Below are positions 48,543-59,195 of a stretch of DNA of 64,000 nucleotides, one piece after another; position 1 is the first letter of the stretch; each line of letters opens with the position of its first letter. The position numbers and the translations under genes are program-made. This DNA comes from Distichodus sexfasciatus (lineage: Eukaryota > Chordata > Actinopteri > Characiformes > Distichodontidae): positions 38,501 through 102,500 of the forward strand of contig JAVGVS010000474.1 in the NCBI GenBank assembly GCA_032718565.1. Reading direction: 5' to 3'. The notes beneath the pieces were generated by a model, which worked only from the letters and a program-made list of their open reading frames with translations, made no database searches and was not told the origin of the DNA.

Positions 48543-49159
48543 GGGTGCGTTTCCCGAAAGCATAGTGTACATTAGCAACTAACATAATGTACATTAGCAA
48601 CTAACATAGTGCACATTAGCAACTAACATAATGTACATTAGCAACTAACATAGCGTACATTAGCAACTAACATAAAGTACATTAGCAACTAACATAGTGT
48701 ACATTAGCATCAAGCATAGTGTACATTAGCAACTAGCATAATGTACATTAGCAACTAACATAGTGTACATTAGCAACTAACATAATGTACATTAGCAACA
48801 AGCATAGTGTACATTAGCAACTAACATAGTGTACATTAGCAACTAACATAGTGTACATTAGCAACTAACATAATGTACATTAGCAACTAACATAGTCTAC
48901 ATTAGGAACTAACATAGTGTATATTAGCAACAAGCATAGTGTACATTAGCAGCTAACGTAGTCTACATTAGCAACTAACATAGTGTACATTAGCAACAAG
49001 CATAGTGTACATTAGCAGCTAACATAGTCTACATTAGCAACGAACATAATGTACATTAGCAACGGACATAATGTACATTAGCAACTAACATAGTGTACAT
49101 TAGCAACTAACATAATGTTGCTGACGTAGTTAGCAACTATGCTTTTGGGAAACGCACCC
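48543..49159. mobile_element. Foldback element expanded by an internal 22-bp satellite
   Basis: The ends GGGTGCGTTTCCCGAAAGCA and TGCTTTTGGGAAACGCACCC are inverted repeats with one mismatch. Between about 48,561 and 49,119 sit roughly 25 copies of a 22-bp unit (CATAGTGTACATTAGCAACT plus AA) with variants TAATG, TAGCG and CAAGC. The GTTGCTGACGTAGTTAGCAA palindrome near the right end looks like the ancestral arm from which the unit was amplified. Confidence 0.85.
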
Positions 49160-49315
49160 GTGAACAGTACAGCCATAATCACAATCCAATGATATTTTTG
49201 CTTAAGGTTATCATAGAAAATGGAATTCCCAGTTTTACACCATTATAAACTCCAAGATCGCTGGAATCAGTCGTCTTCTTCTTTTGCTGTCGATTCAAAA
49301 TCAATTCATGCATTC

Positions 49316-49490
49316 CAGATCAGGCAACTTAATGATTTAACTCAAATAAATCCCCCCAAAATCCTAAAAAGGTGACATAGACCCCCTATAAACATACCAA
49401 AACTTTTAAAATAGTGTTGTCCCTAGGGGTGTGCGACAATTTGAATCGAATCGAATCGAATCCCGATTCTTTGTCTGTTGATTCATGTAA
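49316..49490 (+). repeat. Repeat block upstream of the grin2b exon (paired with 51195-51575)
   Basis: Shares AACTTAATGATT, AAAAAGGTGACATAGACCCC, TATAAACATACCAAAACTTT and then GTGTGCGACAATTTGAATCG with the downstream block. Confidence 0.7.
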
Positions 49491-49496
49491 ATCGAT

Positions 49497-49570
49497 GGGT
49501 GGGTCAGAGGAGGTCACATTTTGTTGTGGTGCACTGTGTGCTGTACTGTGTGTATAATCACTCAATTCAA
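49497..49570 (+). mobile_element. Fragment of second-family SINE tail
   Basis: GGTCACATTTTGTTGTGGTGC and TGTGTGCTGTACTGTG match, in plus orientation, the tail of the SINE family seen at 59400-59600. The tRNA-like head is absent. Confidence 0.45.
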
Positions 49571-50115
49571 TTTACAACACTATAATACTGTAATAATTTT
49601 AGGTTAGGGTTATGGTTTAGGTTAGGTTATTTTAGGTAAAGTTACCATCAGAATCTCTTACACTGTAACCAACTGCTGTAAATTTACAGCTATTTCTTTA
49701 CAATGTTTTACCGTATTTACTATAACAGTAAAATATGGTACTTTTTAAGAGAGCCTGTAAATCCACAGCAAATTTAATCAAGAAACATAGCGTACACTTT
49801 CTGATGGAGGCCCGATTTACATAATTTCACCAAGCCTCTTCAAAAAGCAGTGTTTTGTAGTATCGTTTTGTTTTAGTTCTCAATCACTGTGAAAGAAAAA
49901 TGGGATGAAAAATATACATCACTACATTCCTGTACATATCAAATGCTTTTACAGTGACCATACTGTATTTTGTAATTATAATCTAGGACTGTAATCATCA
50001 AATACAATACACATGTTAGGAAAAAATTACCATGAAACCTTTTTTACCATGAAAAGCAGCACACGTCTTATTTTGAAACCTTCTCTTTCTATTTCCCTTC
50101 TTTCTTTTCCTCCAG

Positions 50116-50808
50116 GGACTGCGTCTTCACTCCTCCTCCTCCTCCGACATGCTTGTCAGCCTGCGCCTCCGTCCTTCCCCCATCTCCATCGAGCGTCGCT
50201 CCCTCCCCTCCCTCCCGTCCTTCCCCTCCTCTCTCCTCCTCCTCCCTTCACCCTCCAGAATCCCCCTCTCCTCCCTCTCCCTCCTCCTTCTCCTCCTCTT
50301 CCTCTTCCCGGCTTGCGAGTCGCGGCGAGGAGGCGGAGCCGGAACTGGAGCCGGAGCTGGAGCTGGGGTCGGGGTCGGGATTGGGACCGGGGGCGTGAGC
50401 AGCGGCGTTCGGGGTCACTCCATCATCAGCCCGCCCCACTACCCTCCAGCTCCGGCTAGCCCAGTGGTGGCCCCACTGCCACCGAAATTCGCCCAGGGCC
50501 TTAGCATCGCTGTCATCCTGGTGGGCAACTCCAGCGAGGTGACGCTGGCCGAGGGCCTGGAGAAGGAGGACTTCCTGCACGTGCCACTGCCACCCAAAGT
50601 GGAGCTGGTCACCATGAACGAGACCGACCCCAAGAGCATCATCAACCGCATCTGCGCCCTCATGTCCCGCAACTGGCTGCAAGGCGTGGTGTTCGGCGAT
50701 GACACCGACCAGGAGGCCATCGCCCAGATCCTGGATTTCATCTCCGCCCAGACCCACATTCCCATCCTGGGCATCAGAGGGGGTTCCTCCATGATCATGG
50801 CTGCCAAG
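50116..50808 (+). CDS. grin2b: NMDA receptor subunit GluN2B, first coding exon (partial gene)
   Basis: GluN2B pairs with GluN1 to form glutamate-gated, Ca2+-permeable channels. This exon encodes the signal peptide and the start of the extracellular amino-terminal domain. The acceptor ttctttttcctccag-type tract ends at 50115, and AAG/gtacgt ends the exon at 50808. The frame from ATG 50149 gives 220 codons, ending SSMIMAAK at the same point as human coding exon 1 (MADK). ATD hallmarks are IAVILVG, MNETDPKSII, DDTDQEAIAQILDFISAQT and ILGIRGGSS; these fit GluN2B better than 2A, 2C or 2D. The N-glycosylation site NET is kept. The hydrophobic signal core lies at about residues 43-54 and a Gly/Ala/Val-rich linker at 61-82. 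The ATD starts near 118, so the N terminus is about 85 residues longer than in human. The 33 nt before the ATG are open in frame, so a start in an earlier exon is possible. Teleosts often have two grin2b copies and I cannot say which this is. Confidence 0.92.
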
Positions 50809-51194
50809 GTACGTTTCCCCAGATTTCTCGCCTCTCCTCGCTCGGTCCATCTTTTAAAGGGAACTTTTCCACTGCAACCGCAACCTTTGCTACTGCAAAA
50901 TGGCAATGTTGTCTCTAAATGTCACAAAAATGAGTGAGAGTCCTAACTAAGGGAAAGGGAGAAGAATTTTTGCAACCTTTGGTACTGTGAAGTCGCTACT
51001 ACAATTGATGTGACTACTAATTTCAAGGGAACTTGTGGAACTACAGGAACTAGTGTAGGTTGCAGTGGACCTTTTCCATTACAACCAGAACCTTTGGTAC
51101 TGCAAAACAGCAGTGTTATCTCTGAATGCCACTAAAACGAGTGCACTTCTAACAAACTGTGCTAATACCTTGCCTTATGTGGTTAATTGGTCCC

Positions 51195-51575
51195 AGAACA
51201 TGCAGCTTAATGATTCAGCTCAACAAAATTCCCCCAAAACACCTAAAAAGGTGACCTAGACCCCCTATAAACATACCAAAACTTTTAAAATAGCGTGTGC
51301 AAAAAAACGAATCGAATCCAATTACAATTCTTTCTCTGTCCATATAAAATTGATTCATGCATTTCAAAAAACGATTCTTAACCCTAACCCTAAACTGCAT
51401 TTGATTCACTGTAATTTTTATGTTGATCTGCCCCAGTCAAATGGGAAAAATAACCCAAAACAGCAATCTGGGAACATATTCATCTATGTAATGAATCGTG
51501 AATCGCTTATGAATCGTGAATCGGTTTTGAATTGAATCGTGAGCCCAAGATTAATTTTCTGATTCATGCACCTCT
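51195..51575 (+). repeat. Repeat block downstream of the grin2b exon
   Basis: A direct-orientation partner of 49316-49490 (AGCTTAATGATTCAGCTCAA, ACCCCCTATAAACATACC). It continues into a longer copy of the AATCGAATC element also present at 36795-37206 (GATTCACTGTAATTTTTATG, CAATCTGGGAACA, GAATCGTGAATCG). Confidence 0.7.
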
Positions 51576-51589
51576 AGTTATTGATCTTT

Positions 51590-52000
51590 CCCTTGGTTTT
51601 TTCCTCAGATCTACATTTAGACCATCTTTTATATTCTTTCTCTCTTTCTTTCTTTCTTTCTTCCTATGAGCGACTTCATATTTCCCTTGGTTTTTCCTCT
51701 GCTCTCATTTATACCATCTTGTTTTATTCTCTTTCTTTCTCAGAGCCTCTCTCTCTCGCTCGCTCTTTCAGTCCGTCTTGTCTCCTCATCTCATTTTTGT
51801 CTAGTCTACATATATATACCATTCCATTTAACTCTCGCTTCCCGTTCCCCTCTCTCTCTGTGTCTTCATTTTTCTCTGCTCTGCATTTACACCATTTCGT
51901 ACCATCTCTTTCAGTTCGTCTTCCCTCCTTTAGGCACTGGTCTACATTTATACCATCCCACTTAATTTTCTCTTTCTGTTCTTCTATCTCTCTGTCTTTC
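51590..52000 (+). repeat. Degenerate minisatellite in pyrimidine-rich DNA
   Basis: ACATTTA(T/G)ACCATC-like cores followed by TTTATTCTCTTTCTTTCTC tracts recur about five times (near 51,613, 51,704, 51,807, 51,886 and 51,945). They produce a repetitive Leu/Ser/Phe frame that I do not call a gene. Confidence 0.55.
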
Positions 52001-52079
52001 TCACTTTTGCTTTCCTGTCTTCTTTCTTCTCTAGTTCTCTCTGTCTCCTTCTTTTCTCTTCAACACGCTCGGCGTTAAA

Positions 52080-52340
52080 TATAGTTTGGTGTGTTTTATT
52101 CCGTCTCATGGCCAAGGTCGTGGTGTCGTCAAGCGAGTCGCCGTGGCAAAGCGAACGTGTCCGAACGTGGCCGGTTTCATCTGGCCGGCTGACCGCGGCG
52201 AACGCTGCGCAGAGGCGAACGAGTGCGAGCGTTTTGAAGCGAGGAGTGTGGAGGCGAGCGGTGTTGCTCGGAGACACCGCGGCCTCGTAGCCTCACATTA
52301 GTATTACTGTCACTTCGCCTATTACCGGCACTCTGGAGCC
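52080..52340. promoter_or_regulatory. CpG-rich complex island in grin2b intron
   Basis: Dense CpG (AAGCGAGTCGCCGTGG, GCGAACGTGTCCGAACG, TGACCGCGGCGAACGCTGCG), with repeats on both sides. It has a short open frame but no splice signals or recognised protein. It could be a regulatory island or an old element; I cannot tell which. Confidence 0.25.
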
Positions 52341-52359
52341 TTTCGCACCCAAACGGCTT

Positions 52360-52860
52360 GATGAACGACTGGGAAAAAGAGAGGGAATGAAAAGAGGAGA
52401 AAAGGAGAAAATAGAGAAAAGCATAAAGGAACAGCAGAGGGAGAGAAAAGACGGAGATCAGAAGACTGGAAGGGGAGGGAGAGAGAGCGTAGCCTGAAAT
52501 ATGGAGCTAGAGAGAGAGATGAAAAGAGAGAGAGAGAGGGACTAACCTAAAAATGAAAAAAGATGATAAAAGAGAGAATGAGTGAGTGAGTGAGTGAGTG
52601 AGAAAGAGAGGGAGAGAGGCAGAGAAGGTATGAGAAAGATGGAGAGAGACAAATGAAAAGAAAGCATGAGAGAGAGAGACTTAAAGAAGTTGATTTTGCC
52701 TTATAGGAAGTGAGATGTAGAATAGAAGTTGGATGGAGAGAAAGAAAGAGGGAGGGAGAGAGAAAGAGAGAAAGGAAAAGAAGGAGTGACTTGAAAAAAG
52801 GAGAGTGAGAAAGATGAAAGGTGAAGAGGGGCAGAGAGAGAGAGAGAGAGGAAGAAAAGA
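52360..52860 (+). repeat. GA-rich low-complexity tract
   Basis: Irregular GAGAGA/GAAAGA with (GAGT)n near 52,580-52,600. A copy of the CTTAAAGAAGTTGATTTTGC unit of the 54-kb tandem array lies near 52,680. Confidence 0.75.
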
Positions 52861-53302
52861 GATTACAGTTTTCTCGTGGCTGCTGTTCCTCATCAAAACC
52901 ATTCTCTACCTCTTAAAGCAGTTCTCAAAACAGTCTGTGCGTTCTCCCAACACTGAATCACCCGTGCAAGCCACTAAACAATCAAACCTTGTGCAGTGTC
53001 AAAACATACAGCATCAGTCAGTGCTTGCTGGCAAATGAATAAAAACACTTTCCTGTGCATCGAGACTTAATCAGCAAATGTTTTAATCTTTTCAGTAGTC
53101 ATACTCCAAATCTAATAGAGAAAAAGGAAAAAACGAATAAAATGTAACACAAAACATTTTGTAAATTTACGAATGTTACTATAACTGAGAAAGCATGGCT
53201 AAACTTGCTCCGATTACATACCCCCTGGTTTGAGCAGGGGGAACACAGAATGTGCTGTGAAGTCACAAAGACATCAGTCTCTCTTCCCTGTTAGAGCCCA
53301 CA

Positions 53303-53880
53303 TCATGCATCGTCCCACCTGATGTTTCCTCTTCTAGACCATGAGGCATCTTTGGCACACAAGCCCAGCAAGGCCTCGATTGTGATGTCCCCCATCAGCA
53401 TCCATTGCCTCCAATAATGACATTTGATCATGGGGCCTGCAATCACACCTTCACCTCCAAGCAGAAGAAAGAATTCCTCGATAGGGGTTGGGAATAGTGA
53501 ATAGGCGGCAAGGCATATCATCATTTGTGATGGGTTTCAAACCATTCCTCACATGGTTTGAATGGTGGCTTTGATGCAACATATAGCATGGCATGTTGGC
53601 CCTCCCCAATCCAGCATTTCTGGACAGAAACAATGTGAGGCCATCCAAAACTGAAGAAGCTGGTCGGTGTTGCAGGGCCCAATACTGGCTGCATTGTGAA
53701 TGACTCCATGTTCAGCAATAGCAGCACACGCTGTGATGTGCCCCTCGCTGGCCTGGGACATCTGCAGTGACCTCTGATATCTACCCCGGTTGTCTTCATA
53801 GCAGGCCTGGCATGCTGCATGCTCCTCTCCCTCTTGCCATTAAGGCCTCATGCCCTCCTCCCACAACCTCCGCTCCATTT
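53303..53880 (-). pseudogene. Degenerate IS630-like (Tc1/mariner superfamily) transposase
   Basis: Reading the minus strand across several frames gives GHITACAAIAEHGVIHNAAS, IGPCNTDQLLQFW, KPCEEWFETHHK-type stretches and NPYRG-ILSSAWR. This matches the order of the IS630-like transposases common in cyprinids (ITMCAAIS..GVLH, GPYNT..LL.FL, FLNPIEEFFSAWRWKV). Multiple frameshifts mean it is dead. Element ends were not found. Confidence 0.6.
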
Positions 53881-54354
53881 TCAGCACTATGCACCAGAGT
53901 GGAACCTGAGCGGAACCTGAGCGGAACCTGAGCATCTATATATCTGCTTGTGTGAATGCAATTTAGAGGCATGACATGCACCCTAATGATATAAGATTGT
54001 GAACATGTGTTTCTCTTTGTTTCAGCAATTCTTATCTGAGAATTTTTTTAATAGAAGACCAATTTTATTAATTTACCACTGACGGTATGTGATTGGCTAA
54101 CTCTTTACTACATACCTGAAAGAAGTTTAAAATGATTTGATTGATGACAGTAATGCATTAGCCACAAAGTATCAGCATGACGAACCTGCAACTCTCAGTG
54201 ATGAATCATGAACTGTTTTGATGAATTGTCAAAGAAATGCTCATTTGTGTGGGAGACTGTGTTCCTGTTTTGATCAAGAGTGGTGTTTCTGATGAAACTG
54301 CATGAAGCGACTGAAAGAAGCACAGCAAAGTGAATGAAAAGAATGAATGGTGGT

Positions 54355-54960
54355 GTAAGGTAACCAAAAAGAAGTTGCCTTGATTTTTACCCAGTAGAAG
54401 TGAGGAGAGATTTGGGCGTGTATGTAGAGAGAGACAGAGGAGAGAAAGAAAAAAGGCAGAGAGATGAAAAAACAGAGTGGTGGGTGACAAGAAGAAGAGA
54501 GAAGAGAGATTGAAAAGAAAAGTGGAGTGAGTGACTTAAAGAAGTTCTTGGATTTTACCTATAGAAAGTGAGGGAAGTTAGAAGTGTCAGCAGTGTGAGA
54601 AGGAGGACGAGAGAGAAATAGAAAGAAGTGAGTGAGTCAGGTGGTGGTGAGCAAGTGGTGAGTGAGGTGATCGAATGAATGAATGAGTGTGAGTGACCAA
54701 GAAGTTCATGGATTTTGCCTATAAGAAGTGAGGAGAGATTAGAAGTGTCAGCGGTGAGAGAGAGAGAGAGAGAGAGAGAGATGAAAGAAAGGGTGGTGGT
54801 GGAGTGAGTGAGAACAAAATTGAGTGAGTGATTGAATGAATGAATGAGTAGTGACAAAAGATTACCTTGATTTTTTTTTAACCTGTAAGCGAGGGAGAGA
54901 GGAGGGAGGGAGGGAGGAGAGACCGAGGAAGAGACACAAAAGCGAGAAAGATTCTTGAGA
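54355..54960 (+). repeat. Tandem repeat, unit about 160-170 bp, four copies
   Basis: Each unit starts with GTGAC-TTAAAGAAGTT-like sequence and GATTTTACCTATAAGAAGTGAGG, then AGATTAGAAGTGTCAGC and GA-rich filler. Starts are near 54,361, 54,531, 54,692 and 54,851. A related unit lies near 52,680, before the IS630-like remnant. Confidence 0.7.
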
Positions 54961-55596
54961 GGAAGAAAAATGTCCATAACACACCCAGCAAATGCCGCAG
55001 CTGAAGAGTGGAGTCGAACAAGCTTGTTTTTGTCATTGTGGGGGAAGAACAGAGGAAAGAAAGTAGAAATAAAAGAAAAAAACTATTGTGACTCTCAACA
55101 CTTGAGGCCTTCTTTGTATGGTAGTAAAATCTACTTTCTTGGAACCCACTTACACGTGGGTCCAACCCTAACCTATTTCTTTCAGCTACACTGGGAGACA
55201 AGCGATCTTGATGGCTGACAGGTGAAATGCACATTAATCGAATCAGGAATTTTCAACATGAAATCAGGTTCTAAAATCAATGAACATGTAAGCTCTTCTG
55301 CCCCTTCTATAAAACTGACTAGAGTTTTAATGCAGTATTTTTGCAGTCCGCCGTGGGATGTTGCAGTGCCATAATTCTGTTGTTGCACTGCATCGCATTA
55401 ATCTCGTGCCCTGCTGTCCCTCAACTTCTGTCGTTTGTTGTACAAGCGTAATTACAAAGCGGATGAGATTACAACTGTCTGGCTATTAAATGTGGAAGTT
55501 GACTTTTGGGCTTCTCTTTATTTATTAGTCTCAAGCCTAATGCAAGTCTATAGCAATTCATATGCGCAGAAGCTTGTGGATTGCACTTTGACCTGT

Positions 55597-55618
55597 GTGT
55601 GTGTGTGTGTGTGTGTAT
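55597..55618 (+). repeat. (GT)n microsatellite
   Basis: About 20 bp of pure GT. Confidence 0.9.
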
Positions 55619-55659
55619 GTTTGGAGATTTTTGTGTAGGTTGGTGTTGGGTTTGGATGG

Positions 55660-55886
55660 CATTATGAAAGTGAGTAATTGTCACACACACAGCACAACAC
55701 AAGTGCAACCAAATGTGACTGCATTTGACCCATCTTTGAAGGAGCAGTGGGCAGCTGATATGGACAGTGCTTGGGGGCGGTACCTGGCTCATGAGTACTT
55801 CAGTGGTACCTGGGACTACGGGCCTGGGATTCAAACCAGCAGCGTCCTGATCAGGCGAACTCCTAACTACCAACTAGATCCATTTA
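55660..55886 (-). mobile_element. tRNA-derived SINE, second family (copy 4)
   Basis: CACACAGCACAACACAAGTGC, AATGTGACTGCATTTGACCC, GAGCAGTGGGCAGC, CAGTGGTACCTGGGAC and the head complement ending CCTAACTACCAACTAGATCC. It abuts the first GATA array. Confidence 0.65.
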
Positions 55887-55939
55887 GATAAATATCTGCA
55901 TTTTGGATCTATCTTGTCCGTCCATCTATCTATGTGTCT

Positions 55940-55955
55940 GTCTGTCCGTCCATCC

Positions 55956-56019
<64 letters not shown>

Positions 56020-56022
56020 GTC

Positions 56023-56095
<73 letters not shown>

Positions 56096-56352
56096 CTTTT
56101 ATCTGTCCATCCATCCATTCTTCTATCTGGCTATCTTGTCCAACAATCCATCCATCCACCTAGCACACCTATCTTAGTTTTTATCAGCCCATCCATCCAT
56201 TTATCTATCTATCTGTCCTTTTATCTGTCCATCCACCTGTTACTCTATATTGTCCAGCCATCCATCCTTTTATCTGTCCATTCATCCATCCATCTGTCCA
56301 TTCATCCATCCATCCGTTACTCTATATTGTCCATCCATTCATCCATTCATCC

Positions 56353-56414
<62 letters not shown>

Positions 56415-56795
56415 ATATCTATCTGTCTATCTGTCTGTCTGTCTATCTATACATCACTTTTATCATCCCATCTATCCATCCATTCTTCTATCTGTCTATC
56501 TTGTCCATCCATCATCCATCCAGCTATCCATATATCAATCTATCTATTGGTCTCTCTCCCTCTCTCTCTCTCTCTCTCTCCCTATATATATAGGTGCATA
56601 AAGAGAGAGAGAGATACACCTCCTTCTATCCGTCTGTCTATCCACCATCCATCCATTCATCTGTCTTTCCATCCATCCATCCATCCAGCCATCATATCAA
56701 TTTATCATTTATCTGTCTGTCTGTACTTTGGTCTGTGTGCTTGTCCTTCTATCTGTCCATCCATCCATTAATCTTTTCTTCCATCCATCTAGCCG
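55940..56795 (+). repeat. GATA/TCTA tetranucleotide array 1
   Basis: Long (ATCT)n blocks, for example 55,957-56,094 and 56,350-56,412, alternate with (CATC)n variants. The complement is (GATA)n, the Bkm-type satellite. Frames reading poly Tyr-Leu-Ser-Ile are artefacts of the repeat. Confidence 0.95.
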
Positions 56796-57169
56796 TCTAC
56801 TGAGGCTGCTGGATACCATCTTGTTACTATATAAGTAGCAAGGAAAGGCCAGTGTGATTTATTGTTTAGTCGATAATTATCTCCCTTCTTTCTCTTACCT
56901 GAGTAATGGCACTCAGTAGGGGTCACATGTAGGCCATGAATCATTCATCAAAGTGAGGATGCTGACCTTTGATCATGCGTGTGGCTCTGCTGATCACTTT
57001 CGTTTTTGATTACGGGCACATGAGAGGACCTGATCAGGACCAGCCTCTGAGCGGTGAGAGGCTCGTTAAACCAAGCACATTTGTCTCCTAACGCCTTGGA
57101 ATGCAGGCATAAATTCCTCAGAGAGTTAATTGATTTTGGCCAGGATCTTAAATGCAGCTGGATGCTCCT

Positions 57170-57203
<34 letters not shown>

Positions 57204-57945
57204 CATCCTCATCCTCCCAGACTCAAGCAAAAAGGTCTACACACAGTCATTCTTATGATGTAGGGATCATACAACATGAGGTAAGATTAAGTACAGCCCG
57301 CTACACTATGACAAATTGGACTGAATATTAAGCATAAACGGTACACAACAACATCACTGTAAATTACACTTGCCAAATATTACCACAGTGTTTTTAATAT
57401 TTACAGAACAATAATGTGGTTAAAAATACAGCACATCACTGTTCTAGTATTTACAGTAACACTGTCATTTTTTTACAATGTAGTCATGTGTTGCCGAATG
57501 CAAATTCGCCTTCTTTTGGTTTTTTGGCAACATTTTATTTTTTCCAGGCTTAAGCAAACAAAATGAAGAGAAAGCACTGCTTGTTAAAACGTTTTGGAAT
57601 GCAGTTTGCATCTCGCCAGGTTTAGTTTACAATGTAGTTTGAATTCCACTAGGTTTATCTGTCTACAGCTTTCAGCCTCTTTTCCTGTCACTTTTTCAGT
57701 CGTTTAGAAGCTCAACGAAATGATACGACAAAACAAAGACAAACCTTACTTTCCAAGCCTACAAACGTTTTAATGGGAGAAAATAAAACTCTTCTTTATG
57801 TTATCATCCAAAGCAGGAAGTAAACATGAGGAGTCACAGTTTCACACCAGCGTGGAACGAGTGATGTGAGTCGGGGGGCAAATCAGAAGACCTAAGACGT
57901 TAAAGGATGTAGGGAGGGAGAGAAGTGATACCCAGAAGCCTTTAG
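56796..57945. other. Spacer between the two GATA arrays
   Basis: The DNA is complex apart from a CT tract (57,171-57,203). It includes GTAAATTTACAGT-family repeat words near 57,340-57,480 and no gene. The first 60 bp and the last 80 bp are echoed after array 2. Confidence 0.55.
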
Positions 57946-57947
57946 GT

Positions 57948-58083
57948 GTCCTGTCTGTCCATCCATCCATCTAGCTGTCTATCTATTCATCTGTCCATCC
58001 ATACTATCTATCCATCCATCCATCTATCCATCCATCTGTATGCCCATCTATGCATTTGTCTTACCATCTACTCCTATCTATCC

Positions 58084-58131
<48 letters not shown>

Positions 58132-58306
58132 ACATCTCTCTCTCTCTACTTCTATATATATATATATATATATATACATATATATATGTATATATACATA
58201 TCTCGTTCTTTTACCTGTTCATCTATCCATCTGCCCATCTATCCCTCTGTCTTTCTGTCTTTCCTCTGTCCATCTATCCATCCTCTCTATCCATCCATTC
58301 ATGTGG

Positions 58307-58396
<90 letters not shown>

Positions 58397-58821
58397 CGTA
58401 CTTTTATCTCTTCATCTATCTGTCTTTCCATCCATCCATCTGTCTTTCCATCCATCTATCCTTCCATTCCTTCTATCTATCTATGTTTCATCCATTCTGT
58501 CTATCCATCCTGTCTGTCTTTTCATCTGTCAGTCCATCCATCCATCCATCCATCCATCCATCCATCCATACACCTGTATGCCCATCCATGCATCTGTCTT
58601 TCCATCATCCACCCATCTATGTATCTATTCATCTATCTGTGTATCCACCCTTTTATCTGTTCATCTATTCATCTGTCCATCTATACCTCTGTCTTTCCAT
58701 CCATCCTTCCATTCCTCCTGTCCTTCCTGTCTGTCTGTCTGTTTTTCCATCTGTCCATCCATCTATCTATCCTATCAATCCATTCATTTGGATGCTCATC
58801 TATGCATCTGCCCTTCCATCC

Positions 58822-58903
<82 letters not shown>

Positions 58904-58985
58904 TCATTTGTATGCCCATTTATGCATCTATCTTTCCCTCCATCCATTCATCTGTCATCAATCTATCCATCTATTTATCTGTATT

Positions 58986-59051
<66 letters not shown>

Positions 59052-59195
59052 ACATCTATCCATCCATCCATCCATCCGTCATCCATCCACATCATATGTA
59101 TGCCCATCTATCCATCTCTCCATCCAATCAATCTATCATTTATCTATCTGTCCTTCTATCTGTCCATCCATTCATCCTGCCCTCCATCCATCTAG
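57948..59195 (+). repeat. GATA/TCTA tetranucleotide array 2
   Basis: Several pure (TCTA)n blocks (about 58,086-58,130, 58,308-58,395, 58,825-58,900 and 58,988-59,050) separated by (CATC)n and TATGCCCATCTATGCAT-type units, with a (TA)n run near 58,155-58,200. Total about 1.25 kb. Confidence 0.95.

Noticed and set aside
48561..49119. Regular short repeats resembling a CRISPR array
   Set aside because: Units follow one another without unique spacers, no cas genes exist and the genome is eukaryotic. It is a 22-bp satellite.
50248..50906. Two long minus-strand frames opposite the grin2b exon
   Set aside because: Shadows of the GC-rich GluN2B coding sequence.
51581..52078. A 165-codon Ser/Leu/Phe-rich frame after the grin2b exon
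   Set aside because: It follows a degenerate pyrimidine minisatellite, and repeated blocks in the translation mirror the DNA repeat.
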